DNA of 24,850 bases from Parvibacillus sp035426385 (GTDB taxonomy: Bacteria; Bacteroidota; Bacteroidia; Chitinophagales; Saprospiraceae). Position 1 is the stretch's first letter, and the number at the start of each line of letters is the position of its first letter. The stretch lies in NCBI GenBank assembly GCA_035426385.1, contig DAOLZQ010000046.1, forward strand, positions 1 through 24,850, read 5' to 3'. The notes under the pieces were generated by a model that ran no database searches, was not told the origin of the DNA, and worked only from the letters and a program-made list of their open reading frames with translations. This document shows, in pieces, positions 17,387 through 24,794 of this stretch. Position numbers and translations under genes: made by a program.

Positions 17387-19176
17387 TTGAGAAATGTGTT
17401 TTTTATCGTGGTAACATTATTCATAGGATCATAAACCTCTAGTTTGAAGGTATGTTCACCTGCTGGGAAGTTGGCGGGGAAATCATACGTAATAGTTCTG
17501 GATTTGAGGTCGTATCGCATTAGCACCCATTTATCATCGATATAGGTGCTATATCTGAGCTGCGTTGTGGTGCCACCCGGACGTATATCATCACCTATGG
17601 TAAACACAATTTTTCTTGTACGTCGCATGTCTCGACCGAATATAACCGGCTTCACTGTAGGTGGTATTGTATCAATAGTTATATAAAAACTACCAAATGC
17701 CTTAGGGGTTGCATATAGCCATTCACCTTGGTTTACATCGGTGATATATAAATTATTTTGCCATTCTCCACCCCAGTTTATGACTCGATTCTGATCATCA
17801 CAGCTCGCTATGAAAGCTTTGTTGCGAAGTTGAGATGGTAAGTTTCTATTTTTAATTCGGAGGTCATAATAGCCAAATACAGGTATATCCAGATCGCCCA
17901 ATTGCTGTACTTCTGAGTATATATTGCTTGACATATCAGACTGTGAGAGGTAGTTAAATTTTAAGTCTTTGAAAAAAGTTATTTTAGGGAAATTGATGAT
18001 TGCATTGTCATTTTTAATTGTATTTCTCTCGTCAAATTTCAGTAGATAATTAAAAGCGACCGGTGGAATTTTTAAATGAATTGTATCTTTCTTTAGAAAG
18101 AATTGAATGACACTTTTATTCAGATTAAAATCATAGATTTCGAAGATTATTTTACGTGTTTTTTGAGTGTTTAGGGGGATGACGCCTCTATTATTCTGAT
18201 GAATTATTATGGGTAAGGTATTGCCGGGTTGAGAAAAACATTTGTGTACATAATTTTTTTTATTCTTCTGTTCCGGGTAGTCCAGATGTGAATTAATCAT
18301 CCGGGTCTTGAAGAACGAAACAGAATCCATCTTTACAGTGTAGTACAGTGTATCATCGACAAATAAATTGATTTTATAGACACCATTCTTATTCCAATTA
18401 TTTTGCATCCCATCCCTGGTATTGACACCCACACCCGCTATTTCAGCTGCCAGTCGAAGTGTATCGCCTCCACTTCTGGGTACAAATACTCCATTTCGTT
18501 TTGTCACGAGCACATTTCGGGCTCCAAATTCATCCCAATCATTATTCAAACCGTACAATCGGAAATAACTGACCCCCGGTGCCTCACTGTCATCCACCTT
18601 GATCCCAAATAAGAGTGGGTTCAATGGATTTTCACTTTTGGTGTCTCGGATCTCGAAGTGAAGATGCGCGCCATTTGAGGACCCGGTATTACCCATATTG
18701 GCTATAACCATTCCTTTATTGATTGGAAATTGATTTTTACGCGGATATAACTCTACATCAAACCGCTGCTGCAGGGTTTGCTCCTGCAAAACATACTGCT
18801 CCAGTTCGGAAGAGAAATTTCTAAGGTGGCCATACACAGAAGTATATCCATTCGGATGGTCAATATAAAGTGCATTTCCATACCCGTCCGGTTTGATTGA
18901 AATCCTTGAAATATAGCCATCTGCCACCGCATATATTGAATCCCCCTGCACTCCTGCAGATGATTTTATATCTATACCGGTATGAAAATGGTTGGGGCGT
19001 AATTCGCAGAAAGTACCTGCAAGTTGGATGGAGTGGTGTACGGGGTTATCAAAATAATCAGTGGGAATTATGCGAATTTTTTCCTGCTGTATAATGACAG
19101 GTTCGACTGTTTCTTTTTTAAATAGAAACAGAAGGTATGGTAAATTTAAGATCAATAATTTAACCAGATAATTCAT
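17383..19176 (-). CDS. M23-family zinc metallopeptidase, long form
   Basis: 597 aa. A short hydrophobic N-terminus (residues 1-19) serves as signal or anchor, so the protein should act on peptidoglycan or other peptides in the periplasm. The M23 (LytM) site is complete: HFHTGID supplies His65 and Asp69, HLHFE supplies His171 and His173, and the intervening VYGHLRNF strand (His117) is typical. The peptidase domain is N-terminal (residues about 50-185), with a roughly 20-residue insertion before the HxH motif. The remaining 400 residues are beta-rich and without a recognised motif; the last 70 resemble an Ig-like fold (LRYSTYIDDKW, GEHTFKLEVYD). Many M23 proteins put the peptidase at the C-terminus; this N-terminal long-tail layout is common in Bacteroidota. 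Starts 17 bases after meaB. Confidence 0.88.
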   Translation of the reverse strand: MNYLVKLLILNLPYLLFLFKKETVEPVIIQQEKIRIIPTDYFDNPVHHSIQLAGTFCELRPNHFHTGIDIKSSAGVQGDSIYAVADGYISRISIKPDGYGNALYIDHPNGYTSVYGHLRNFSSELEQYVLQEQTLQQRFDVELYPRKNQFPINKGMVIANMGNTGSSNGAHLHFEIRDTKSENPLNPLLFGIKVDDSEAPGVSYFRLYGLNNDWDEFGARNVLVTKRNGVFVPRSGGDTLRLAAEIAGVGVNTRDGMQNNWNKNGVYKINLFVDDTLYYTVKMDSVSFFKTRMINSHLDYPEQKNKKNYVHKCFSQPGNTLPIIIHQNNRGVIPLNTQKTRKIIFEIYDFNLNKSVIQFFLKKDTIHLKIPPVAFNYLLKFDERNTIKNDNAIINFPKITFFKDLKFNYLSQSDMSSNIYSEVQQLGDLDIPVFGYYDLRIKNRNLPSQLRNKAFIASCDDQNRVINWGGEWQNNLYITDVNQGEWLYATPKAFGSFYITIDTIPPTVKPVIFGRDMRRTRKIVFTIGDDIRPGGTTTQLRYSTYIDDKWVLMRYDLKSRTITYDFPANFPAGEHTFKLEVYDPMNNVTTIKNTFLK

Positions 19177-19193
19177 AGAAAATTGCTACTAAA

Positions 19194-20168
19194 TTAAAAT
19201 TTCCATTTGTCCATAAATCGTTGCACCAAAATTGGCGCGGGTATTTGTTGTTTATCCTTTTCGGATTTAATAACTTCTAATTGTCTTTTAAAATTTTCAT
19301 CATCATATATTTTATTAATTACTGCTTGCTTCAAAGCTGAGTCAAACCATATATCATTCTGCTCTGCCCGATGTTTTGATAACATCCCGGTCTCCTTTAG
19401 TAGCTCAAATTGGATTAATATCGAATCTGCCAAATGTTCCAAATTGGTTTTTTGTAAAGCAGAGATTTGAATGATTTCCACTTGATCCCTGCGATTGCCG
19501 TGCTTTAATGATTGCTGCACTGAATATCTTGTATTTTGAGCTTCTTTCATAAGCGCTCCATCAGCCTTATTTATTGCAATGATGTCTGCCGTTTCCATAA
19601 TTCCTTTTTTGATCCCCTGGAGGTCATCTCCGCCGGCGGGTGTGAGGAGTAGCAAGACCAAGTCGGACATGTGACTGACTTCGATTTCGGATTGCCCCAC
19701 ACCGACTGTCTCCAGTATCACCAGATCAAAGCCGGCGGCTTCGCACAGTATGATACTCTCTCGAGTATTTGATTTTATGCCCCCTAGTTCCAGGTTATTC
19801 GGCGAAGGCCTGATAAATGCATTTGAGGCTTGGGTAAGTGTTTCCATGCGGGTCTTGTCGCCCAGTATACTGCCTCCACTTTCTTTCGAACTGGGATCCA
19901 CTGCCAGCACGGCTATTTTATGACCCCTGGCTATAAGTAGATTGCCAAGAGATTCGATCAGAGTGGACTTTCCACTTCCTGGAGAACCTGTGATAGCTAT
20001 TCTAAGTGAATTTCCTGAAAGGGGGTGACACAAAGAAAGTAATTCTATAGCACGGTCATGATCAGTTTTCTTAGCGGATTCAATAAGCGTAATTGCTCTG
20101 CCAAGGAAAATTTTGTTTCCCGCTTTGATCCCTTCAAATAATTCCTTTACCGTGGGCTCGAATGCCAT
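19194..20168 (-). CDS. meaB: methylmalonyl-CoA mutase-associated GTPase MeaB
   Basis: SIMIBI-class GTPase of the MeaB/ArgK/YgfD family, the chaperone that protects and reloads adenosylcobalamin in methylmalonyl-CoA mutase. Walker A is GSPGSGKS (residues 61-68 counted from the start used), followed by the family block DPSSKESGGSILGDKTRME, the switch segment ETVGVGQSE, and NKAD for guanine specificity. It is 324 aa, the usual length. The longer reading from 20207 (13 extra residues) contains a TAnnTTTG promoter element at its own start, so the ATG at 20168 is preferred; it begins MAFEPTVKELFEGI, as in homologues. No methylmalonyl-CoA mutase gene is in the window. Confidence 0.93.
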   Translation of the reverse strand: MAFEPTVKELFEGIKAGNKIFLGRAITLIESAKKTDHDRAIELLSLCHPLSGNSLRIAITGSPGSGKSTLIESLGNLLIARGHKIAVLAVDPSSKESGGSILGDKTRMETLTQASNAFIRPSPNNLELGGIKSNTRESIILCEAAGFDLVILETVGVGQSEIEVSHMSDLVLLLLTPAGGDDLQGIKKGIMETADIIAINKADGALMKEAQNTRYSVQQSLKHGNRRDQVEIIQISALQKTNLEHLADSILIQFELLKETGMLSKHRAEQNDIWFDSALKQAVINKIYDDENFKRQLEVIKSEKDKQQIPAPILVQRFMDKWKF

Positions 20169-20194
20169 TTTCTGTATAACCTTAGAATTGGTTG

Positions 20195-20202
20195 CAAAAA
20201 TA
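20195..20202 (-). promoter_or_regulatory. putative -7 element for the meaB operon
   Basis: On the minus strand the sequence is TATTTTTG, an exact TAnnTTTG match, 26 bases upstream of the ATG at 20168. It would drive meaB-M23-bcp-glmM-desulfurase. No -33 TTG at normal spacing was found. Confidence 0.45.
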
Positions 20203-20271
20203 GCCAATTATACTGACATCAGTTCGACCACCCATCAATATGAATACGAGCGATTTTTATGTGTGAGTGTA

Positions 20272-20299
20272 TTGATGAGTTTAATTCTTAATACATTTG
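20272..20299 (+). promoter_or_regulatory. promoter of the halogenase-like gene
   Basis: TTG at 20272-20274 and TACATTTG (TAnnTTTG) at 20292-20299 are separated by 17 bases, a full Bacteroidota sigma-A promoter. It is divergent from the meaB promoter. The -7 element overlaps an upstream TTG codon (20297), supporting the TTG at 20315 as the true start. Confidence 0.55.
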
Positions 20300-20314
20300 G
20301 GGAAAAAATATATT

Positions 20315-21544
20315 TTGAATAGAATAAATACTGAAGTGTTGATTATAGGTGCCGGTCCCGCCGGTTCAGTGGCAGCAGGTATTCTGCACCAGAAAGGGAA
20401 AAAAATCCTGATGGTAGAAAAGGAACAATTTCCCAGGTTTGTCATCGGCGAGAGCCTCTTGCCAGGCTGCATGAAGCCATTGGAGGAAGCAGGCATGATA
20501 GATGACCTTAAGCAAATGGGCTTCCAGGAGAAGGGCGGTGCTTTATTCCTCAGAAAGGAAGAAGTGTGTGATTTCAGTTTTGAAGACCAGTTTTCAGATG
20601 GTTATAATTGGACCTGGCAGATGCCTAGAGCTGAATTCGATAAATGTATGACAGACAATCTTCAGAAGCGGGGTGTTGATATTCGCTTCCGAACAGCAGT
20701 CACTCATATCGAATTCAATGGAAGTGATTCTGTGACTACGCTGACTGATGCAGATGGTGAGACTTACGAGGTGGCAGCTAAATTTATCATTGATGCAAGT
20801 GGCTATGGGCGAGTTATCCCCCGTATGTTTAATTTGGACAAGCCCTCCGACCTCCCATCTCGCAAGACCTATCTGGCACACATGACCGATAGCAAGAGAA
20901 ATGATTATCAACAGCCAAACCGGATTCATGCGATTATTCAGAAGCCTGATTGTTGGACTTGGGTGATACCTTTTTCTACCGGTAAGACTTCAGTCGGATT
21001 TGTAAGACTACCTGAACAGTTTGGAGAATATGAGGGTACTGATAAAGAAATATATAAATCGCTTGTTGCTGATGAACCATTTCTTCAGGAACGCTTTAGC
21101 GAAGAATCATTCGTGATGGAACCCCGAACACTTCAGGGTTGGAGTGTCTCTACAGATAAGTTCTACGGCCCGGGTTTTGTCTTAACAGGCAATGTGACTG
21201 AGTTTTTGGATCCCATATTTTCAAGCGGAGTGACTTTGGCAGTCATTTCATCTTCACGAGCCGCAGCCTTGGTAGCCGATACACTTGATGGCCAGGAGGT
21301 AGATTGGGAAAGGGATTACAAAGAATACATGAAGCAAGGTATAGATGTATTCAGGACTTATGTCATGGCCTGGTACGAAGGCGATCTGTATAAAATCTTC
21401 TTCACAAAGAATATATCAGTCAAAATCAAGTCACAGATTTGCTCGGTTCTTGCAGGGTATGTCTGGGATCTGACGAATCCATTCGTGCGTTCTCACAAGG
21501 AAAGTGTCAGAAATTTGGTTAACGCTATTGATTCGGGTCTTTGA
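20315..21544 (+). CDS. flavin-dependent halogenase-like FAD oxidoreductase
   Basis: 409 aa FAD protein. The Rossmann loop GAGPAGS (12-18) is followed by VIGESLLPG (43-51), typical of the flavin-dependent halogenase and geranylgeranyl-reductase superfamily. Two halogenase signatures are present: WTWVIP (214-219, WxWxIP) and FLDPIFSSG (297-305, FxxPxxSxG). Lys73, in GFQEKGGALF, lies where pyrrole/phenol-type halogenases place their catalytic lysine (from memory of the family, not aligned). The start is TTG: the first TTG (20297) overlaps a -7 element, so the one at 20315 is used. No flexirubin, PKS or NRPS genes, nor a flavin reductase, are in the window, so the substrate is unknown. A non-halogenating oxidoreductase remains possible. 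Confidence 0.82.
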   Translation: MNRINTEVLIIGAGPAGSVAAGILHQKGKKILMVEKEQFPRFVIGESLLPGCMKPLEEAGMIDDLKQMGFQEKGGALFLRKEEVCDFSFEDQFSDGYNWTWQMPRAEFDKCMTDNLQKRGVDIRFRTAVTHIEFNGSDSVTTLTDADGETYEVAAKFIIDASGYGRVIPRMFNLDKPSDLPSRKTYLAHMTDSKRNDYQQPNRIHAIIQKPDCWTWVIPFSTGKTSVGFVRLPEQFGEYEGTDKEIYKSLVADEPFLQERFSEESFVMEPRTLQGWSVSTDKFYGPGFVLTGNVTEFLDPIFSSGVTLAVISSSRAAALVADTLDGQEVDWERDYKEYMKQGIDVFRTYVMAWYEGDLYKIFFTKNISVKIKSQICSVLAGYVWDLTNPFVRSHKESVRNLVNAIDSGL

Positions 21545-21656
21545 GCAAAACAGACTATGTAGTGTCTGCCGATTATTATTATAGTAGCTGACAGATTGGC
21601 ACTATATTGTAAGACACCTTGAAGAGGTAATAGCACGAATAATAAATTTTTATAAT

Positions 21657-22385
21657 ATGATAGAAGATAGCATAGATCCCGTGACAGCGCGCCATCAACT
21701 GAAGCAATGGCACGAGTTGAAGGCAGAGAATTCCTGGACCTTATTTAAGGTCATCGCAGAGTTTGTCGAGGGCTTTGAAAAGCTCAATCGAATAGGTCCC
21801 TGTATCTCTATCTTTGGTTCAGCTCGCACGAAGGCGGATTCTTTCTATTTCGAAAAGGCGCAACTCATAGGGAAGCGGCTTACTGATGAGGGTTTCGGAA
21901 TCATCACCGGTGGCGGTCCCGGCATCATGGAGGCCGGTAGTATGGGCGCTTTCAATAATGGTGGAGTTTCAGTAGGACTTAATATAGAATTACCCTTTGA
22001 GACGAATTCAAATGCGTTCATCGACCCGGATAAGAACCTCAAATACCGCTTTTTCTTTGTTCGCAAAGTGATGTTTGTCAAGTATGCGCAGGGATTTGTC
22101 GTCATGCCGGGAGGCTTTGGTACCCTGGATGAGATGTTTGAAGTACTGACCCTAATACAAACTAAGAAGATCAGTAAAGTACCCGTAGTGCTCTTTGGCG
22201 TAAACTTTTGGAGTGGGCTCAAGGATTGGATACGTGAGGTTGTACACGAAGAGGAGCACAACATCAATGAAATAGACCTTGACCTGATGCCCATCACTGA
22301 TGATGTGGAAGAAGTGGTCCAGAACATACGCGATTTCTACGCAGGTGATAAGGAAGTTCGCCTAAAACCCAATTATGACCTCTGA
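21657..22385 (+). CDS. LOG-family protein (phosphoribohydrolase-like)
   Basis: 242 aa cytosolic protein of the LOG/TIGR00730 family, nucleoside monophosphate phosphoribohydrolases related to plant cytokinin-activating LOG. The signature PGGFGTLDE and the upstream GGGPGIMEAG loop are intact, as is the block FFFVRKVMFVKYAQGFVVMP. Known members cleave the ribose-5-phosphate from AMP or cytokinin ribotides; the role in Bacteroidota is unclear. It begins 112 bases after the halogenase-like gene. No TAnnTTTG element is visible in the spacer; a sigma-54-like box there fails on spacing. Confidence 0.92.
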   Translation: MIEDSIDPVTARHQLKQWHELKAENSWTLFKVIAEFVEGFEKLNRIGPCISIFGSARTKADSFYFEKAQLIGKRLTDEGFGIITGGGPGIMEAGSMGAFNNGGVSVGLNIELPFETNSNAFIDPDKNLKYRFFFVRKVMFVKYAQGFVVMPGGFGTLDEMFEVLTLIQTKKISKVPVVLFGVNFWSGLKDWIREVVHEEEHNINEIDLDLMPITDDVEEVVQNIRDFYAGDKEVRLKPNYDL

Positions 22386-22491
22386 TACCAACTTCTTGCT
22401 ATAGGTGGAGATAATCCCCGACCAGAGTTAATGTTTGCCATATTGTCCTGATAGGAAGTCAAAGACTGGAAAGAATGTCATTAGAATGGAG

Positions 22492-22508
22492 TTGGCACGA
22501 AAAATGCT
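22492..22508 (+). promoter_or_regulatory. sigma-54 (RpoN) -24/-12 type promoter of groESL
   Basis: TTGGCACGAAAAATGCT agrees with the sigma-54 consensus YTGGCACGRNNNTTGCW at all but one position (A for T at position 13). The essential GG (22494-22495) and GC (22506-22507) are separated by the required 10 bases. Transcription would start near 22519, giving a leader of about 39 bases before the groES ATG at 22558. No TAnnTTTG element and no CIRCE (TTAGCACTC/GAGTGCTAA) lies in the 172-base spacer. Confidence 0.6.
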
Positions 22509-22557
22509 TATACGCTGATAAATCATATATTTTTCTAATAAAAAAATCAATTCTAAT

Positions 22558-22821
22558 ATGAAACCAGTAAATGACAGAGTTGTCGTTAAACCTGCACTTG
22601 CAGAAGAAAGAACAAAAGGTGGCATTATTATTCCCGATACCGCCAGGGAAAAACCCCAACGAGGTGAGATTATTGCCGTAGGACCCGGTAAAGAAGGTAA
22701 CCTAATGAGTGTTCAGGTCGGTGACATGGTATTATATGGTAAATACTCAGGTCAGGAATTTAGCTATGAAGGTTCTGATTATCTGATCATGCGTGAAGAT
22801 GATATCCTGGTAGTCCTTTAA
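22558..22821 (+). CDS. groES: co-chaperonin GroES
   Basis: 87 aa, slightly shorter than the usual 92-97. Heptameric lid of the GroEL folding chamber. It begins MKPVNDRVVVKPA, contains the mobile-loop GGIIIPDTA (residues about 22-30), and the typical GDMVLYGKYSGQEF and YLIMREDDIL strands. The groEL ATG is 47 bases after its stop, as in a standard groESL operon. Confidence 0.97.
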   Translation: MKPVNDRVVVKPALAEERTKGGIIIPDTAREKPQRGEIIAVGPGKEGNLMSVQVGDMVLYGKYSGQEFSYEGSDYLIMREDDILVVL

Positions 22822-22868
22822 TCCACTTGATTAATTAATGTATTCAAATAATTAAAATTTAAAATAAG

Positions 22869-24497
22869 ATGTCGAAAGAAATAAATTTTGGAGGCGACGC
22901 AAGACAAGGCCTGAAAGCTGGAGTAGATGCTCTAGCCAATGCAGTGAAAGTAACCCTCGGCCCAAAAGGTAGAAATGTAGTAATCCAAAAAAGCTTTGGA
23001 GCGCCTATCATTACAAAAGATGGTGTTACCGTAGCAAAAGAGATCGAACTGGAGGATAGTATTCAGAATATGGGTGCACAGATGGTCAAGGAAGTTGCTT
23101 CCAAGACAGCAGATGCAGCCGGTGATGGTACCACTACCGCTACTGTGCTTGCACAGGCTATTGTTACCGCTGGTATGAAGAACGTAACTTCAGGCGCTAA
23201 TCCGATGGACCTTAAGAGAGGTATTGATAAAGCTGTAAAAGTGGTAATCGAGGATCTGAAAAGACAATCTGAAGTAATCGGTGATGATTCTAACAAAATC
23301 CAACAAGTAGCTGCTATCTCCGCCAATAACGATGAGGAGATCGGTAAGTTGATCGCGGATGCGATGCAGAAGGTGTCTAAGGATGGTGTTATCACAGTGG
23401 AAGAAGCTAAGGGAACAGATACCTATGTTGATACAGTAGAAGGTATGCAGTTTGACCGAGGTTATCTGTCTCCTTATTTTATCACCAATGCGGAAAAGAT
23501 GATCGTCGAGTATGATAGTCCTCATATCCTGATTCACGATAAGAAAATCTCCAATATGCAGGAGATACTACCTATACTAGAGAAAACCCTGCAGACCGGC
23601 AGACCACTGCTTATCATAGCGGAAGATATCGATAGCCAGGCACTGGGAGTATTGGTAGTCAACCGCCTGCGTGCGAGCTTAAAGATAGTTGCAGTGAAAG
23701 CACCGGGATTCGGTGATCGCCGTAAAGCTATGCTTGAAGATATAGCTATCCTCACCGGAGGAATTGTTATTTCTGAAGAGCAGGGCTATAAACTGGAAAA
23801 TGTAGAGGTTGATCAATTGGGTACTGCAGAGAAAATCATCGTAGACAAAGACAATACCACCATCATCAATGGCAAAGGTACAAGCGAGAATATCAAAGCA
23901 CGTATCAATAGCATAAAGCAGCAGATCGAAGTGACTACTTCTGATTACGATAAAGAAAAATTACAGGAAAGACTAGCCAAACTGGCCGGTGGAGTAGCTG
24001 TACTTTATGTAGGTGCTCCTACAGAAGTAGAGATGAAAGAGAAGAAAGACCGAGTCGATGATGCTCTGGCAGCCACCCGTGCTGCAGTAGAGGAAGGCAT
24101 CGTAGCCGGTGGTGGTGTTGCATTGGTGAGAACCATTGCTTCGCTGAAGGATTTGAAAGGTGCGAATGAAGACGAAAACATCGGTATTCAGATCGTACGC
24201 AAGTCACTGGAAGCGCCACTACGGACCATAGTAGAAAATGCAGGAGTAGAGGGTTCAGTTGTCTTCCACGAAGTATCTATGGGTAAGGATAGCTATGGTT
24301 ATAATGCCCGTACTGATAAATACGAAGACCTGAAAGCAGCAGGTGTGATCGATCCTACTAAGGTAACTCGTATCGCACTCGAGAATGCAGCTTCTATCGC
24401 CGGTATGGTGTTGACCACAGAGTGTGTCATCAGCGAAAAAGCCAAGGAAGAACCTGCTATGCCTCATATGGGCGGCGGCATGGGCGGCATGATGTAA
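22869..24497 (+). CDS. groEL: chaperonin GroEL
   Basis: 542 aa, the standard GroEL length. ATP-dependent folding chaperonin. The nucleotide-binding DGTTTATVLA, the N-terminal KVTLGPKGRNVVI, the apical-domain block KAPGFGDRRKAML and the C-terminal GGM tail (GGGMGGMM) are all present. There is no sign of a divergent paralogue. It is the last gene of the operon and is followed 30 bases later by a strong intrinsic terminator. Confidence 0.98.
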   Translation: MSKEINFGGDARQGLKAGVDALANAVKVTLGPKGRNVVIQKSFGAPIITKDGVTVAKEIELEDSIQNMGAQMVKEVASKTADAAGDGTTTATVLAQAIVTAGMKNVTSGANPMDLKRGIDKAVKVVIEDLKRQSEVIGDDSNKIQQVAAISANNDEEIGKLIADAMQKVSKDGVITVEEAKGTDTYVDTVEGMQFDRGYLSPYFITNAEKMIVEYDSPHILIHDKKISNMQEILPILEKTLQTGRPLLIIAEDIDSQALGVLVVNRLRASLKIVAVKAPGFGDRRKAMLEDIAILTGGIVISEEQGYKLENVEVDQLGTAEKIIVDKDNTTIINGKGTSENIKARINSIKQQIEVTTSDYDKEKLQERLAKLAGGVAVLYVGAPTEVEMKEKKDRVDDALAATRAAVEEGIVAGGGVALVRTIASLKDLKGANEDENIGIQIVRKSLEAPLRTIVENAGVEGSVVFHEVSMGKDSYGYNARTDKYEDLKAAGVIDPTKVTRIALENAASIAGMVLTTECVISEKAKEEPAMPHMGGGMGGMM

Positions 24498-24527
24498 GCT
24501 CAGATTTTCATTTTGATAATATACATA

Positions 24528-24561
24528 GGGGGTAAGATGTCGATCTTGCCTCCTTTTTTTT
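24528..24561 (+). terminator. intrinsic terminator of groESL
   Basis: GGGGGTAAGAT (24528-24538) and ATCTTGCCTCC (24543-24553) form an 11-bp stem (two G-U pairs in RNA) with a GTCG loop, followed by eight T. It lies 30 bases after the groEL stop. Confidence 0.9.
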
Positions 24562-24597
24562 GCTTACATCGTCTATAGGAGTTAGAACCCAGACATA

Positions 24598-24618
24598 AAT
24601 GATTTTATATAAATCATT
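24598..24618. repeat. perfect 8-bp inverted repeat
   Basis: AATGATTT / AAATCATT around a TATAT loop. It is AT-rich and lacks a T run, so it may be part of the repeat mosaic that fills the end of the window rather than a terminator. Confidence 0.6.
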
Positions 24619-24626
24619 ATGGAAAA

Positions 24627-24671
24627 GAGCCGTAGGCTTGACTCATTTTATAATACTGGATTTCAATCCGG
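24627..24671 (+). repeat. REP-like repeat unit, copy 1
   Basis: Begins GAGCCGTAGG, continues into CTCATTTTATAATA and ends in a hairpin CTGGATT-TC-AATCCGG (24656-24671; one G-T pair). It aligns with copy 2 starting 66 bases later (GAG-x-x-CCGTAGG ... CATTTTA ... TTGGAT). The layout of a short conserved head plus an imperfect hairpin is what dispersed, RAYT-type REP elements of Bacteroidota look like. Confidence 0.6.
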
Positions 24672-24692
24672 GGAAAAGTGCAGAGTTGGATT

Positions 24693-24737
24693 GAGTGCCG
24701 TAGGTACGGCCCATTTTAAAGAATTGGATGCCAAATT
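24693..24737 (+). repeat. REP-like repeat unit, copy 2
   Basis: Contains a perfect inverted repeat GCCGTA-GG-TACGGC (24697-24710), then CCCATTTTAAAG and an imperfect stem AATTGG-ATG-CCAAATT (24722-24737). It shares GAG..CCGTAGG and CATTTTA with copy 1 but has a different hairpin, suggesting divergence. Confidence 0.6.
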
Positions 24738-24773
24738 GTATCGTCAATTCACATACTTTATTTTAACATGATT

Positions 24774-24794
24774 TCGAAGGGCTGCACCCTTCGA
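24774..24794. repeat. perfect 8-bp inverted repeat, third element
   Basis: TCGAAGGG / CCCTTCGA around a CTGCA loop, followed by GATGATATATTACG. It differs in sequence from copies 1 and 2 and probably represents another REP-like family member; no T run, so not a normal terminator. Confidence 0.6.

Noticed and set aside
21596..21610. Second sigma-54-like box (TTGGCACTATATTG) upstream of the LOG-family gene
   Set aside because: GG to the next G-T is only 9 bases and the invariant GC is GT; sigma-54 promoters do not tolerate the wrong spacing.
22428..22659. Minus-strand ORFs over the groES promoter and groES
   Set aside because: Antisense to groES and its sigma-54-like promoter, with no recognisable protein features.
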